Part shown: positions 21,104-33,981 of the stretch, piece by piece
How the letters are laid out: every line of letters begins with the position of its first letter
How positions within the stretch are numbered: position 1 is the first letter of the stretch
From: Lycocorax pyrrhopterus obiensis
Lineage: Eukaryota > Chordata > Aves > Passeriformes > Paradisaeidae
Length of the DNA stretch: 64,000 nt
Reading direction: 5' to 3'
NCBI GenBank assembly: GCA_014706295.1
Contig: JACSVZ010000004.1
Span: forward strand, 90,858,547 to 90,922,546
Made by a program: the position numbers and the translations under genes
The notes under the pieces: generated by a model
The model's input: only the letters and a program-made list of their open reading frames with translations
Database searches by the model: none
Told to the model about the DNA's origin: nothing

Positions 21104-24100
21104 TTTTATTGGAAACATAGATTTGCTGCACAAAAGACTGGGAAAAGCCAAGTGCCATGCAAAAAGATTCTCGACACAATTTCTACCACACACAACAGAT
21201 GGGGGTAGCCAATGCATAGGGTGGTTGGAGAGCACAGAAATGAACATTGCAGAAGTAATCACTCAGGTTAGAAGCACACGTTGGAAAGATATGTTAGTTT
21301 TCTCTTGTTTGGGTATTATTTCTAATTTAAATTAATAGATACATTTATGAAGCCTTTGTACAGATATTACTAAGCATAGTTAAGGATAAAAGACCTCAAA
21401 TCTGATCTCGAGACTTGTTTTTTGCAGCACTTACAATACATAAAGATTAAGCCCAGGGTTTATAATTAATATAATAATTAATAATAATAATAATTTAAAA
21501 ATATTAAAGAAACTACCTAAAAAATGCACTACCACAGAACACAAGTGTGAATAGCCAACCTACTAGTAGTGACAATTACAGACAACATAAAAATAATTTT
21601 TAGCATTATATAATGCTGAAGTGTTTACATTGTGTTGCACAGTATAAATATAATGCCGCAGTGACAAAATTTGCAACAGCCAGAACTGTTGCTGTGGTAA
21701 GTATTACCAAATGGTGAAGGACACTGAAGAGACTCATCATGTCTGAATTACAGTAGAAAGTACAGCCAGGAAATGCCTTAAATGACTTATCCAGTGTAAG
21801 GCTGGTCAAGAAGCTGGAAAACTTTTATGTGTGAGCCTAGATAATGTCTCTACACTCACTCTCCAAATGTGGTAAGTCCTTTCACACTTCCACTGACTTC
21901 CACATGAACAGGAGGCTCTCAGCCCCTGAGGAACTGCATTGCCATTGCCATGACTGAGCTCACGCATACAAATTAACATCAAGCATTTGGACTTGCCTAA
22001 AGCAGTTTAATTGGATTTAAGGGGACAACTCGTATGAACCTAGGGATTTGGGTCTAATTCAGTAAATAAGGATTCCTAAGCAAAATTATCATGCTAGAAG
22101 TAAGAAACCTGTCAAAGAAGAGGTTTACCTAAATCAATATGAGGCCCACAACAAAACAGCAGTTGACTATAAAGCACTAGGACAACTGGTTCCTGTTCTG
22201 AAACAGGAATGTAAGGCCGTTCCTTGGATAAAGCAATGCCTGCTCCTTTGTTTTTTTAACTGACAAAATAAAATATAGTAGTAAGGATTTAAAAATCACT
22301 TACATTGATTAAACAAGTGTGGCAATTCTGAGCTATTATTATTCATTTAGTTCATAAATTTCAGTACAGTTCTGTTGAGTCACACAAATGGAAAGCCTGG
22401 CCAACTGAGTGGATATATGACTCGATTAGTATACTGAGACAAAACATCCTGTTACGTTTCTGCAACATGGCTTAGCTTATTGATTTGAATACATGGATTG
22501 TGCAATTCAGATAGGAGAAACAAAGACAGCAGTATCACTTGGGACAGCACACAGGCATACAGGGGCAGTAGGTAAATGGCCTGAAAGACTAATTACAAAA
22601 GAGACATGCCCCAAACTATGTCTATGGAAAAGAACACTAATATCACCTACAGCAGTCTGAAAAACTAAAGTCTATCTTTAGTCATTTTATACCTATTCTA
22701 CTTTTATTAGACATGCCTGTTTTTATGGGCAGTCTGGAACAGCAACAACATCAATACACAAATATATTCATCAATGAATTACATCCCACTTGGATACATA
22801 AAGGCATACATGGTGAACTTCATACACTCTTTATGCATATACACAACTAACAGACTTGTTATGCTGTATGATCACACAAAAGGGGAATCTTCATCATCAC
22901 TGACCACGTACATGTGCAGATAAGAAATACTGCTTCTTTCTCTTTGATCAGCCTGTGAGATTTGTGGTAATTCCTTTAAAAGGAGTGACAGTCATCTCTA
23001 GGAAGTGGCAGAAACTGCACATTTCTTTGGGAAATGCAGCAGCCTCAGTTACTGCATGCCAAACACAGGGAAATGCACCCTCATTGTTCAGCTCAAAGAG
23101 AGACTGAATGATTGCTAAGAGCAGCAAAGGGCTATGAGCAGAACAACAGGAGATATTGCCAAGGACCAATAAGCACAGCAGTGAGGAGACGACTGAAAGC
23201 AAAGATCATCCTGCAAGGCCACAGGGAGAAGAAGGTCACTGATTTATAAACCTTGTATTTCCATTCTGCTTCATCTGGCCACTTGGAGTTTTCTAGTGCT
23301 TTTATTAATTATTCCAGTTCATAGCCTAAGAGAATCTGGCTTTTTGAACTTCAAAGCCATTTGGATCCCCTTTGCAAAGCTCTTTATAAGGAAGAGGTTC
23401 AGGTCCTACTGCCTCAAAGCTCTGGAAGTTTTGGGCTCTCTCACAGCTCTCAGTTCTCAATGAAAGCTTAATAGAAAGTACACTTTTCCACAAGGCAGAT
23501 AATGTCTTTTACAAACTATAGAATAGAACCATTGGCAAGTACAACATAAAGGGTTCACTTGAGTATGTACTGTATCTCCTACAGATTTGATTTACCTAGC
23601 CATGTGATTCTCCATTCATGTAGCTACTCTCAAAAAGGAAAAAGGTGCAGTAGTATCGATGATACAAAAAGTCCAGGCAAAGAAAGTATAGCAAGTGTGT
23701 CAGCAGTAAACCAACTGTGAAGCACTGAAGCTGGAGTCCAAGCTGGGATACCTAATAACATGTTACCTTTAAATATAGATGCCTATAACTGTGCCAGCAA
23801 TCTGTGAAGTTGCACAGCTAGAACTGTACTTTACTGCCTTAGATGCAGCTTTTTGATATGAATTTTCATTTGTAGTATTTGGCCTTTACCCTCACACGTT
23901 TCATTTGGAGGCAAGTCAAGCTGAAACCATTTGAAGTGTACCCAATAAAGGCTGCCATAGCTAGCATTAATCTCCAAACGAATACTTTTTTAAAAAAATC
24001 AAATTTCTAAAGAATATTTCTATGATCAAGGAGTTCAGGTTCCTCATCAGCTTTAGATGGTATGGATTATCACCATAAATCTTAAGTGAATTGTATTACG

Positions 24101-25092
24101 GTGATGCTTATTTGGCAACTCTTCTTACTATCTGCCAGTGTGAAATGTCCTGCAAATACAAAGCACTATCTAAGAATGCTGCACATGTGCAATTCTATGT
24201 TCTTGGAAGCTGTTAATTTAAGACTAACATACTGGAAAGGATAACAGAAAATAGAGAAGAAATATATCCTTTCAGAGACAAATTCTCTTGATCTCCGTAA
24301 AGAAAAGTTCCTGCCAGTTTAATGCTGTAGGCAACAGAAAATTTGGTCCACTGTTTTAAAGATTGTTTCTTTGAAAAAAGGGAAATAAAGACTTTTCCTA
24401 GTACTGGGGTTTGAGATTTTCAAAGCAGATACAGCTATACTTATTCTATAAAGGAATATGTGCAGACAAGTCCACCTGCCCAAACTTAAAAAAAGCAAAT
24501 TATTTGACTGAAGAAAGATTCTCTATGAAAACTAAACAGGATATTTGTATAAATGAATATTAAAAACATTCAAACTGTATAATACTATGAATTGGTAACT
24601 GACATATTAGTAGAACAAATAAAATACTAGGCTGGATCAATAGTTTTCTGACTTTACTAATAAGAAACTTCTCATTTAAGTTCAAAACTTTGAAGAGTCT
24701 TTTCAAAAAAATAGTCATGGTTTATTCTTCTATGGTAGCTGTGCAATTTGGGAATGAAATTGATGAAAATTAACTTTTACAGATTTCTGGCATTTTCTCC
24801 AGAAGCTGATCAGGTATTTAAAAGTTTTATACTGGGAACGAACATGAATTTACTCTGCAGCTAATTGTAGTTTAAAGAGTCGTTTAGAGTAAGGAACACA
24901 GCAGCATTCAATTTTGTTCACCTACAAAAAGACAGATTCTTCACAGCTCTTGGTGCTACTGGTCAACAACAGGAGCAATGGTGGCAGCTATGACATCCTC
25001 AACCACATGTCAAAATTCAGGTCATTTCCATGAACAACCAGTATTCTATACTGTCACAAGATCATAAAGAGGCAGAAAGCTCCTGTGACTAA
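21104..25092. other. Non-coding DNA, nothing assigned apart from an (AAT)n tract
   Basis: No gene or repeat family was recognised. A short ATAATA/TAATAA tract lies at 21461-21494. The frames at 21606-21809 and 22948-23202 (both minus) have hydrophobic stretches but no start context, no domain and no neighbouring exon. Confidence 0.5.
21461..21494. repeat. (AAT)n-type microsatellite
   Basis: TAATTAATATAATAATTA runs directly into five AAT-type units, making an imperfect trinucleotide repeat. Confidence 0.85.
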
Positions 25093-25136
25093 TTTTTCTT
25101 TTTTTTTTTTTTTTACTTTTCTACTTTTTTTTTCCT
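25093..25136. repeat. T-rich tract
   Basis: Long T runs are broken only by AC and CC dinucleotides. The minus frame 25054-25293 reads KVKKKKKEK through it and is a repeat artefact. Confidence 0.9.
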
Positions 25137-27681
25137 TAAAGACTAAATATTGCTTCAACAGATGACAGAAAATATGGCAGAGTTTTCGTTTAGTGTTTGT
25201 GGTTCTGCTGGCTGTGAATGTCATCTGAATTGGTAGATTTGCAAAATGGATGGCAAGCTGTTTTCCTGAGTTGACAGTGGTTGTACAAAGCAATTTGTCT
25301 GTTAAAGCATAAAGCTAAATTAATGAAAGATTTGTGGACATTTCTTCCCACTTTTATGTAATAATCTGTATAGATTTCCTCATGCCAATCTACCCACACT
25401 ACATCAACAACAATAAAGGTTTTGCCCGTACACATCTTTCAATTTGCAAATCTTGAAAAAGACCACATTTTATTAGGCAGAGAAACCATAAGGCAAAATG
25501 CCCTCTTTTCTCTGAATTTATAAGCTTTCAATAAACAGAGAACATATTCTGCTTGTTCATTACAAATTCTCTAAGCATTGGGACCAATGATGTGCATCAA
25601 GTATAAAGAATGGTGGATGTACGGTTCTTCAGAAGATATAGATGCACTTGTTTAGCAAACTTCTGAATGGAAAAGTTTAGGTATTTCTCTATAATTCGAG
25701 AGTGTTTTATTGAGAAATGCAAAGCCCTCAAGCAGATGCATAGATATTGATCGCTACTATAAGAAAACTATATTGTAATACCATACAGTTTTTACAAAGC
25801 CCCTTTAGCAGGTTAATATGTCAAAGTAAAGTATAACATAATTTAAAACAATTACAAATCCTTGAAGCATACCACGCAAGAAAAAATTAAATGATATTGT
25901 ACTAAAGGAAGATTAGTTTTTGATGGGTATTGAATTCTTCAACTCTTCAGCAAAAATCTTTGATGCAGAATTGCAGGTTCAAAAATAATACAGTCCTTGA
26001 CATCAGCAAATGTCTTTAGAAATTACAGGTAGTATTTACTTTCTATTTTGCATATACCAAGCACCTGCAACTGTATTATCTGGGTTCTTTTCAGTCCCAT
26101 TTACAGCTAGAAGAAAATTATAGAGACTAAGTCCAGTATCACACAGAGCATGGCACTTAGTAGCAAACTCAGGACCTTGTATTCAAAAGCACCAGCACCT
26201 TGATAACCAAGTTCCTGATTCTCACAAGGGCCCTTGTGTTCAGTTCAAATCAGCTCCATTTACTGGTCTGAATTCTACAAACAACAGATGGCAAACCCAT
26301 GTTTTGGCACAGAGCAGTAGATACTGGCTGAAGTCTTCTGGAGAATCACGTTTAGAGTGCAAATACAAAGGTGTCCAAAAATGTGTTATGGGTGGTTATG
26401 TCTTCTAGATAGAACGGACAGTCCTGGGTGGTAAGTGCTACTGCTCATGTTATGTGCCTGAAGTGTGTGGCTTTTTCTCATAAGGATAACTTAAAAGATT
26501 AATAGACACAGTGTGAACAACAGAAATCACAAGAAAACTTTGAAGGCAAAAGGGGATAATAAACAGTTTCATATTGATGTGCTTTTGCTTCACATCTTCT
26601 AAACTGCATATGCAATATTTTTGAAACTGCATCCTCACAGTAGGCTGTAGTTTACACCATAACTTAAAATGCTATGCAAATCCATGTCAACATATATACT
26701 AAAGTCTTGCTAGCAAAAAATATTCTGTATATCTAATACTGTCAGTTGTGCTTACCATACCATTTTCTGCCATTATGTTTTCAAATATTAAATACACTAT
26801 GCAAAAAAAATATTTCTAATGGTATCTGGTTTTAAACATGTTTTCTGGTACTGAAGGTGATAGCAAGTAAATTCAATTCCATTAAAATGAGTGGAAAGGT
26901 GTGAATACTGGTCTAACAGCATTTGAAGCTTTTTTTACCTTTTTCGTACTTCTAAAACTATCAATGTAATCTTAAAAGCTTCTCTAGTTTCTAAAGCAAT
27001 GATATATTCTTCATCACTACTGTAGCAAAGAAAAAAAATTCCAGAGGTGGAATTTCCTTTCCTGCTTGTTATGATGACATCCATACAATTGCACTTCCAG
27101 TCACCAAAAAAATTACCTTAAATCTATGTGTAGACTCCTCAGTCTCCACACAGGCAAAACTCAAAATAATTGATTATGTCTTCAATAAATTAGTTTTCAC
27201 TTTAGTTTGGTTTTTTTTCCTCCCCAGAGTCAACACCTATTCAATGAAACTTTTTGAGCTTTTCTTCCTGTTTATGTTAATTATACATATATATAGATTT
27301 TTATAATGTTCTTGAAGAACTTGGTGGAAGTCACAGCTAGAACAAGACAAAACAGAAGCAATTTTCATCCCTGGAAATAGAGGTAGAAAGAGACAAAAGA
27401 GCCAGGAAAGAACAGTCAGTATAACCAAAGTTTGTAGATGAACAGTGCAAGCTGAGTGAAGAGCTTGTTTTATTGTATACCTGCTATGAAAAATAAGGGC
27501 GCAAAGGGAGAATTCTGACTGAACAAGAAGTGGCCAGACTGCTTTTCAAGTTGTTTATTTATGTCACTCATGGATAAACTCAAAACAACCTAAATCACTG
27601 TAAAGATTAGGATTTTAACTGAAAGGCTTCCCTATGTTAAAAGCTATAGAGCTGGTTATGTAGTAAAGAATTTTGGCATAT
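25137..27681. other. Non-coding DNA up to the solo LTR
   Basis: AT-rich sequence with no recognised gene or repeat family. The frames at 25190-25435, 26450-26638 and 27237-27428 (all minus) are of chance length. A small TA-rich run (ATACATATATATAG) lies near 27283-27296. Confidence 0.5.
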
Positions 27682-27686
27682 CTAGG
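27682..27686. repeat. Target-site duplication CTAGG, left copy
   Basis: This CTAGG immediately precedes the TGTG start of the solo LTR and is repeated exactly at its other side (28329-28333). Confidence 0.85.
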
Positions 27687-28328
27687 TGTGCCGGTTTGGC
27701 CAAAATCTAGTAATATATCCCCTGAGAGAAAACCAGGTTACAACCACCCTTGCCCCCACCAGGTTCGGGAAAAAAAGGGAAATTTTTCCTCGAAGGAAAG
27801 TGAAAGAAATAAAAACTATTTATTTTAACAAACACACAGGAAAAGGATAATGATGCTAAATGATGAAATGAAATCTCTCGCTATAGAGAGAAACCTGGGA
27901 AGATTTCAGAGTCCTTCTGTAGGTGTGGTCTCTCTCCTCCTCGGAGTTGGGTCGGCGAGGGGCCCAACCCCCAGGCCCCGGGAGGAAATTGTCCCGATGT
28001 GTTCTGATGCTGTTGAACAGTCCAGAAGAAAAGAAGGGAAAAACCAAAGTCCCAGGAAACAAAAGTTCAACTCTCCGTCTCACGCCGAGAGGGAAAAAGG
28101 GAAAAAAAACCCAGCTGGCTGAAGCAAAGTGAGCAGGGTGCTCCCTCTATGTTCCTGCAGCCAGAGAATGCAGGCGAGTGTATCTCTGTGTCCTTGAGAA
28201 ACTGCTTTGAAAAGTTCGTTTGGTTTTTTCTTTCTCAAGCTCAGTTTAAGGGCACAGAAAAGGCACAAAATTACTTTTTGGGCATAGAGCATGATAGGGG
28301 ATACACATGAAAGAGTCACCCCAAGACA
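27687..28328 (-). mobile_element. Solo LTR of an endogenous retrovirus, about 640 bp
   Basis: The element starts TGTGCCGG and ends CCAAGACA, so it has the TG...CA termini of an LTR, with TGT/ACA as matching end bases. It is flanked directly by a perfect 5-bp duplication CTAGG, the footprint of retroviral integrase. No internal genes are present, so recombination between two LTRs probably removed the provirus and left a solo LTR. The minus orientation is inferred. In that direction AATAAA (plus 27820-27825) falls about 500 bases in, leaving a U3 of normal size and a U5 of about 130 bases. In the plus direction the only AATAAA (27808-27813) would leave just 120 bases for a promoter. A GC-rich CpG-containing core lies at about 27940-28000. 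The overlapping frames 27850-28122, 27923-28132 and 27856-28083 are chance frames within the LTR. I cannot name the family. Confidence 0.85.
27820..27825 (-). promoter_or_regulatory. Poly(A) signal of the solo LTR
   Basis: TTTATT on the plus strand is AATAAA on the minus strand, followed there by a T-rich stretch, as expected near an LTR R/U5 junction. It depends on the inferred minus orientation. Confidence 0.5.
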
Positions 28329-28333
28329 CTAGG
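28329..28333. repeat. Target-site duplication CTAGG, right copy
   Basis: Exact match to 27682-27686, directly after the CA end of the LTR. Five bases is a common duplication length for ERVL-like and some other avian ERVs. Confidence 0.85.
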
Positions 28334-30185
28334 TCTAAACAATAGTTATTGGAAGAGTTAAATGGACTCTTCCAGTTCATCAACAGCTACAGGTATTGTT
28401 GGCTACCCAAAGAGTGAGTAATAAATGGAAATATCCAAACAAATGTTTTCACTGTCTTGTACTCTTTTGTTTTACAATCTCCTTGATGGATTTGATGAAC
28501 TCACGCCTTCCCCAAAAAACAAATAATGAAATTCTAGTAAAAATAATAAATTATAATAACACAAATAATGAATATTTTTTTCTCTTTACTGACTAAACAA
28601 AACATATTTTGAAACTCATTATCTAAATAAATTCTGGCAAAAAAAGCACAGACTTCTGAAGAACCAAACAAATTTTCTGAATTAAAATATGGAAGAAGGC
28701 TATATCACCACTCCAATTTTTAGATACTTTAAAACTCATGTTTTATTGGGCTCCAGAAATAAATGTTTTTCATGGCTTTAATGCATTATAATTATTGTTC
28801 CTATCTGGCAAGGTGCTGGAGGCTCATTCTGTTTCCAAAACTAATGCAATTGGTAGGCAAAATCACTCTGTCTGCATAAATGTGTAGGTAATGATCATAG
28901 CAATGCAGAAAGGAGCTCTATAAAGGTATTAGGGAAAGAACATTTTAAAATAAGTGCCTAAAGTTTCCTTAATAAATTATTGTGAATTCAGAATCTGAAT
29001 GTATGGTATGCACATAGACCAAAACTGGAACCTACCTTTTTGAAAATTTTCAGGTACTGGAAAATCCATACCCAGAACAAAGCAAATCTGTGCAGTATGA
29101 ATTTCTCTAGTAGCTGGTCAAACACATCAGTGGTTGGAGTCCTTTTTCTAGTTAGAACAATGAAAGTTCCAGCTACATGACACCTTAATAAAACAACACT
29201 ATAAACCAGCAAGGAACAGGCTTTCACAAGGGAAAGATCAGGTTAGGTTTCCTCCTGTTTCAAAGAACTATAATTTGACAACTGAATTCTAATGATACCC
29301 TGGAAAAAATCCATGGAGGAGAACAAAATCAACATGGATGCAGGGATTTGCCTTTCATTGTTTCAGTGCAGGATAAAGGAAGGGTAGTTGGGAAAGTGGT
29401 CTGTGTGCTGTATATAACCTGAATAGAAGACTTGAGCAAAGAGCCCTGTCAGTCTGGCTTCCTCCAGGGGCACGACATTCATTTAAACAGAAGATAACTC
29501 CTGAGACTGCATAATGTGCTAACATGAATAAATTTTTTCCCTGCCAGTGGAAGATTTGACTGTAGTATTATTATCAACTAATCTTCTCCATTCATTTTAC
29601 TGATTGCAAAGACAAGCACAAAGTGGATTTTTACAGTAAATAAAATATTTCACTGAAAAGTATTTTAACAATGCATTAATGTATATATTTCTTTACGTAA
29701 GCCAAACTTGTAAGAAACTTAATGAATTGCTTTTATGTCATCACCAACATAACTGTTGAGGTGCCTACACAGCATGGATCTTTAATAGAAAAAAAAATAC
29801 CATCCCTGAAGACTGTACAAGTCTATGAAGCTGTTTCTCAATATATTCTAGAAAAAAATGCATCCAGTTCCAACAGTTTTCCACTGTCTAGGGGATACAT
29901 GATATGGGTCTGAAAGCATATAGCTGACTCAAACAGAATTCATGATTGTATATGCTCAAATTTGTTAAATGTTGAGTAAGACTGTATGAAGTATACTTTT
30001 AAGCATTAGATGAAGAGTTGTTTTATCTTTCCTTTCCTCTATTTTTGCAGTATCTCTCAAATATAGTAAGACGTCAACTCAATGCAAGAAAAATAATCTC
30101 TGAGAAAAATTCCTCAGGTGGCATGCCACTTCTTAGCAACTGATAGATTTCTACTGGAATTATTTATCTCCTGAAATAATCAATA
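28334..30185. other. Non-coding DNA, nothing assigned
   Basis: AT-rich sequence between the solo LTR and the next CR1 copy. The frames at 28396-28596 (plus), 28988-29227 (minus) and 29722-29913 (plus) show no domain. Confidence 0.5.
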
Positions 30186-30478
30186 CATAGAATCACAGAA
30201 TCATTTAGGTTGGAATAGACCTTTAAGATCATTAAGTCTAACCATAAACCTGACACTGCAAGTCCACCACTAAACCATGGAGCCTAAGTCACTAGCTGTG
30301 ATCCCCAAGTGCCACTTCTAGACATCTTTTAAATACCTCCAGGGATGTTGACTCAGCCACTTTCCTGGGCAGCCTGTTCCAATACTGGACAACCCTTTCC
30401 AGGAAGAAATTTTTCCTAAAATCTAAACCTCCTATGGTGCAACTGAGGCCATTTCCTCTTGTTCTATTGCTTGCTATT
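30186..30478 (-). mobile_element. CR1 LINE 3' end, short 5'-truncated copy
   Basis: On the minus strand the element ends with CAACCTAAATGATTCTGTG and ATTCTATG, a CR1 3' end with two tail octamers still readable. Upstream it contains the ORF2 C-terminal region seen at 16133-16360 (the plus-strand phrases TACCTCCAGGGATG and GAGGCCATTTCCTCTTGTTC occur in both copies, with one or two differences). Frame-breaking deletions are present, for example the shortened segment around 30415-30430. Truncated at about 30478. Confidence 0.94.
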
Positions 30479-33400
30479 TATAGATACTGATACCTTCTTT
30501 AACAAAGAAAAAGGCTAACAGTCACGTTGCATTATTTTATGGAGCCTTTCAGCTGGAAACAGTGTCTATGCTTTAATGTCAGAATAAGTCTACAATGCTA
30601 AACTAACAAGTAAAGAGGATATGTGGCTAATTCAGGTTTGTCTTAATTGTGCTTCCTACATAATCTAAGTATACCTTGTTTCTGTGCACAAGACTAACTG
30701 TACTTCATCAGATCAAATTCCCATTGATTTAAGTGGGAAGGGAAAAAACATCTATAATCTGCTAAAGCTGCACCACTCTGTTTACCAGTAATGATTTTGT
30801 TTTCAGTTTAGGAGATAGAATGTCTATTTGTCTACTGAGAAAATTCTACAAGATAACAATATCCACTTTTTACCAAAATATTCATCAAGCTTCTAGTATC
30901 TAACTGTAGTCCCACAACATAATCAATGGATTATTTCCCAATGCTTCAAGCATGTAACAGCGTATCAAGATCTACAGCCCTCTAAAGACTTGCTTACTTT
31001 ACTTTGAGATTCAACTCACCCATACCATGATAGATCCAGTTGCCATTGGAAATAAGAACATTTCTCTCACATTAAAAAAAAAAAATTCTATCTCTACAAA
31101 CATGCCTTTTTCTCAGATTGTTTGGGAGAAGTCTTCAGTTTAATACTGTGCCTACTAACAAAATATGTCTTTTTTTTCATGGCCTGTTTCTTCCCTCCAA
31201 GATGAACAAGAATGCAAAAGTCTGGTTCTATTTCCAAGCTGCATGAGATCTGACTACCATTAACTGCTTTTCACTCTGCCATACAGTGTCTCTATTGGTG
31301 TAAACTGCCTTCACAGAGGGGTATGAAAGAGTATCTCTATCATTACTGTGGCTTTAAGCTTCTTTTCACTTTCCATTTTGTATTATTTTTTCTTATGCTT
31401 TAAAATTTGCTACTGTATATTTGTTAGTCTGGTAACAGTCTTGAAGATACACAACTAATAGACAGTTAGCATATATAACTTTATTTCTATATAATGCTTT
31501 TCATTCCAAAATGTCTCCTTAAGTTGAAAATCTACTGAAAAATGCAATTCAATTATTAAAATGCAATTATTCCTACGGCATAAAATCATGACTATAACAT
31601 ATCCCCTTTCCCCCCCTGCAATTTGGGGAAAAAAATTAAAATTAAGTTCTCCAAGCCTCTGAGACTTGTTTTTGAAGGTGTGATATTTACAGCATCAGAA
31701 AGTTAAGTTTCTTTAGCATTCTTGTTATTTTCTGATTGTTAACATTGGAAATTTTCTTCTGAATTTTAGACTCCTCTCTTTTACTCTCTGAAGTTTTCTA
31801 TTTCCATTCTGTGCTTCTGTTGTTTAAGTACATAAGTGTGCTTTGCTTCCTAATGCTTTCCAATTAACAAAGCATTTACTGAGCTTTCACAGTCAATACT
31901 CTGTGATTATTGCTGGCAGAACCAGCTTCTGAAGATTTAAAAAGCTGAGACTACCACTATTCAAATAACTCATGAGAAAGGTTAAAATATATAATCACCA
32001 GCTAGCTTATCATTTTTTAATACATATTGAAAACAATTTTGTTGCAACTGGCAAGAGACCACTAAGTTAAGCTTAATTCCATTAAATCCAGCCACTATGA
32101 CCGTATAATAGGAATGTCGTGCATAACTAAGTTGATAGAACTCTTTGAAGATAATGCTGCTGTGACAGATAAGAGAGTGACGTGGACAGTATGCATTTTT
32201 CAAGAAGCATTTGATAAGGCTACACATCAAAGTTAATTGGTTATTGTAAGGAAACCTTACACAGACAGATTTTAGAGAACTGGAAAGTGTAGAGTTCCAT
32301 GAAGACACAAAATTTTTTGTCTTGATAACTGTAAACTATAAGACAAACATAAGTCTGTTCGTAGCGTGGACACCACACTGGACATATAAGAACACAAAAG
32401 CATCGACCCATGCAATTTAGTACAGTGAAATTCTACTACATCGAAAAATAAGGGTGTATATATTTCTATCCTAAAATTTTCATCAAGAAATGCATCCTTT
32501 TCTGGACCATTACTGTGAATAGAAAGGAATCAATCTGTTCAACTTTATGCCAGTGCTTCTATGAAAAATAGTGTACTTGGAGGTATTAACTATGAAGTTG
32601 TGTCTCCATTTTTTTTATTTGGAAATAAGAGATCACTTGTCGGCTTGATTTTTTCACTTGCTTTTTTGTTTGCTTTCCCCCTTTTGGAGAAGCTGAATTA
32701 AGATAATTAGGCAGCCCGACCTAGAACTGAGATTTATTTGATTTTAGAATAATCTCTAAAGAAAATCAGAAAAGTTTTTAAATGCTTTTGAGTAAATTGT
32801 ATAAAGCATTATGAAAACGTACCAGGGTGACAATTCCTGCAGTGTAGTGAGAGAGATTAGATGCTTTGCATGTTCTCTGAGCTATGAATTATGATATTCA
32901 GAGTAGGTCTATCTCCTTTGAAATCAAGTACTCCTACTATCTGAAGATCTAGCACCAGCTGGCTCATATCTTCACATTCTCAGCATATACTTCCTCTAAA
33001 GCTGATGAGTCTTATCATTCTTTCAGAGCAAGTATATACAAACATGCAGGGTCAGTTCAGTATTCAGAAAGTGTCATCAACATTTGGTAATTATTACACT
33101 GCTGTTTAGGAATGATAACTAATAAAAATGTCATTTATTCATAAACATTAGAAAACCTAAACATAGCCCTTCTGCTTTTGATCAATATTGAAAAGTTAGT
33201 AGTTATTCTTCAATTAAATTCATATGACAAGTTTTTATATCTAACCTCTGAAATTGTTTCATAATAAGCTCTCAATAATGACAGACTCCAGTGATTTACT
33301 GTCTAGAATATCCATTGACTGACTGAACCCATGATGATGAAGCAATTGTATTCCCAGCAGCATCTATGCTTATACAGCATATGCATACATCTTTGGTTTG

Positions 33401-33952
33401 ATTTTATTTAAAACCTTATTCTGAATTCTTTTGCCTACTTTCCATGTGTCTATATTTTTACAAGAAATCTGGAAGCATTAAATCTATGTGCTTATTTTAT
33501 CTACTGATCCCATTAATCAGCCTTTGACTACATGCTAGCAATCTCTCGAATACACTTGGTTTATGTCTGTCATAGACATCACCTTTATTTGGAGTTGTTT
33601 TAAAGAATATTTTACAATGATGTTATTTTAAAGCTATGCCCTGATTATACTAATTGCTGTAGCCAAATGCTGATAAGGTTGGAATGACACACAACAAATC
33701 TCCAGATTAAAAGTCATTTACTAACCATTATGTTCCAGGGGTCTTCTACTTCCATTTTTGCACCAATACAGTAGAAAAATTTTAAAGAGTAGACCAGCAA
33801 GGACGTATTTAAACAGCTGGGAGAACATGAAAAGAATGAACTCTTCATCTTATGCTTATAAGTATACTTCATACAGTCTTGATAGCTTTGACAGCTTTTA
33901 CTGTTCTTTCAAGTTTCTACCACATGACTGTTTTTGAAGCATTTGAAGCATC
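30479..33952. other. Non-coding DNA, nothing assigned
   Basis: No gene or repeat family was recognised. The minus frame 31982-32308 (108 codons) is among the longest in the window but has no domain or compositional bias of coding DNA and lies in plain AT-rich sequence. Confidence 0.5.
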
Positions 33953-33981
33953 TGCTTTTTAGCAAAATATGCTAAAAAGCA
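33953..33981. repeat. Perfect 11-bp inverted repeat (hairpin)
   Basis: Arms TGCTTTTTAGC (33953-33963) and GCTAAAAAGCA (33971-33981) pair without mismatch around the 7-base loop AAAATAT. Directly before it GAAGCATTT and GAAGCATCT form a short direct repeat. The stem is too short for a typical animal microRNA precursor. Confidence 0.92.

Noticed and set aside
27850..28132. Plus-strand frames of 90 and 69 codons with R/K/P-rich translations
   Set aside because: They lie entirely inside the solo LTR and resemble no retroviral protein; GC-rich LTR sequence leaves frames open by chance.
33953..33981. MicroRNA precursor
   Set aside because: An 11-bp stem is far shorter than the roughly 30-bp imperfect stem of an animal pre-miRNA.
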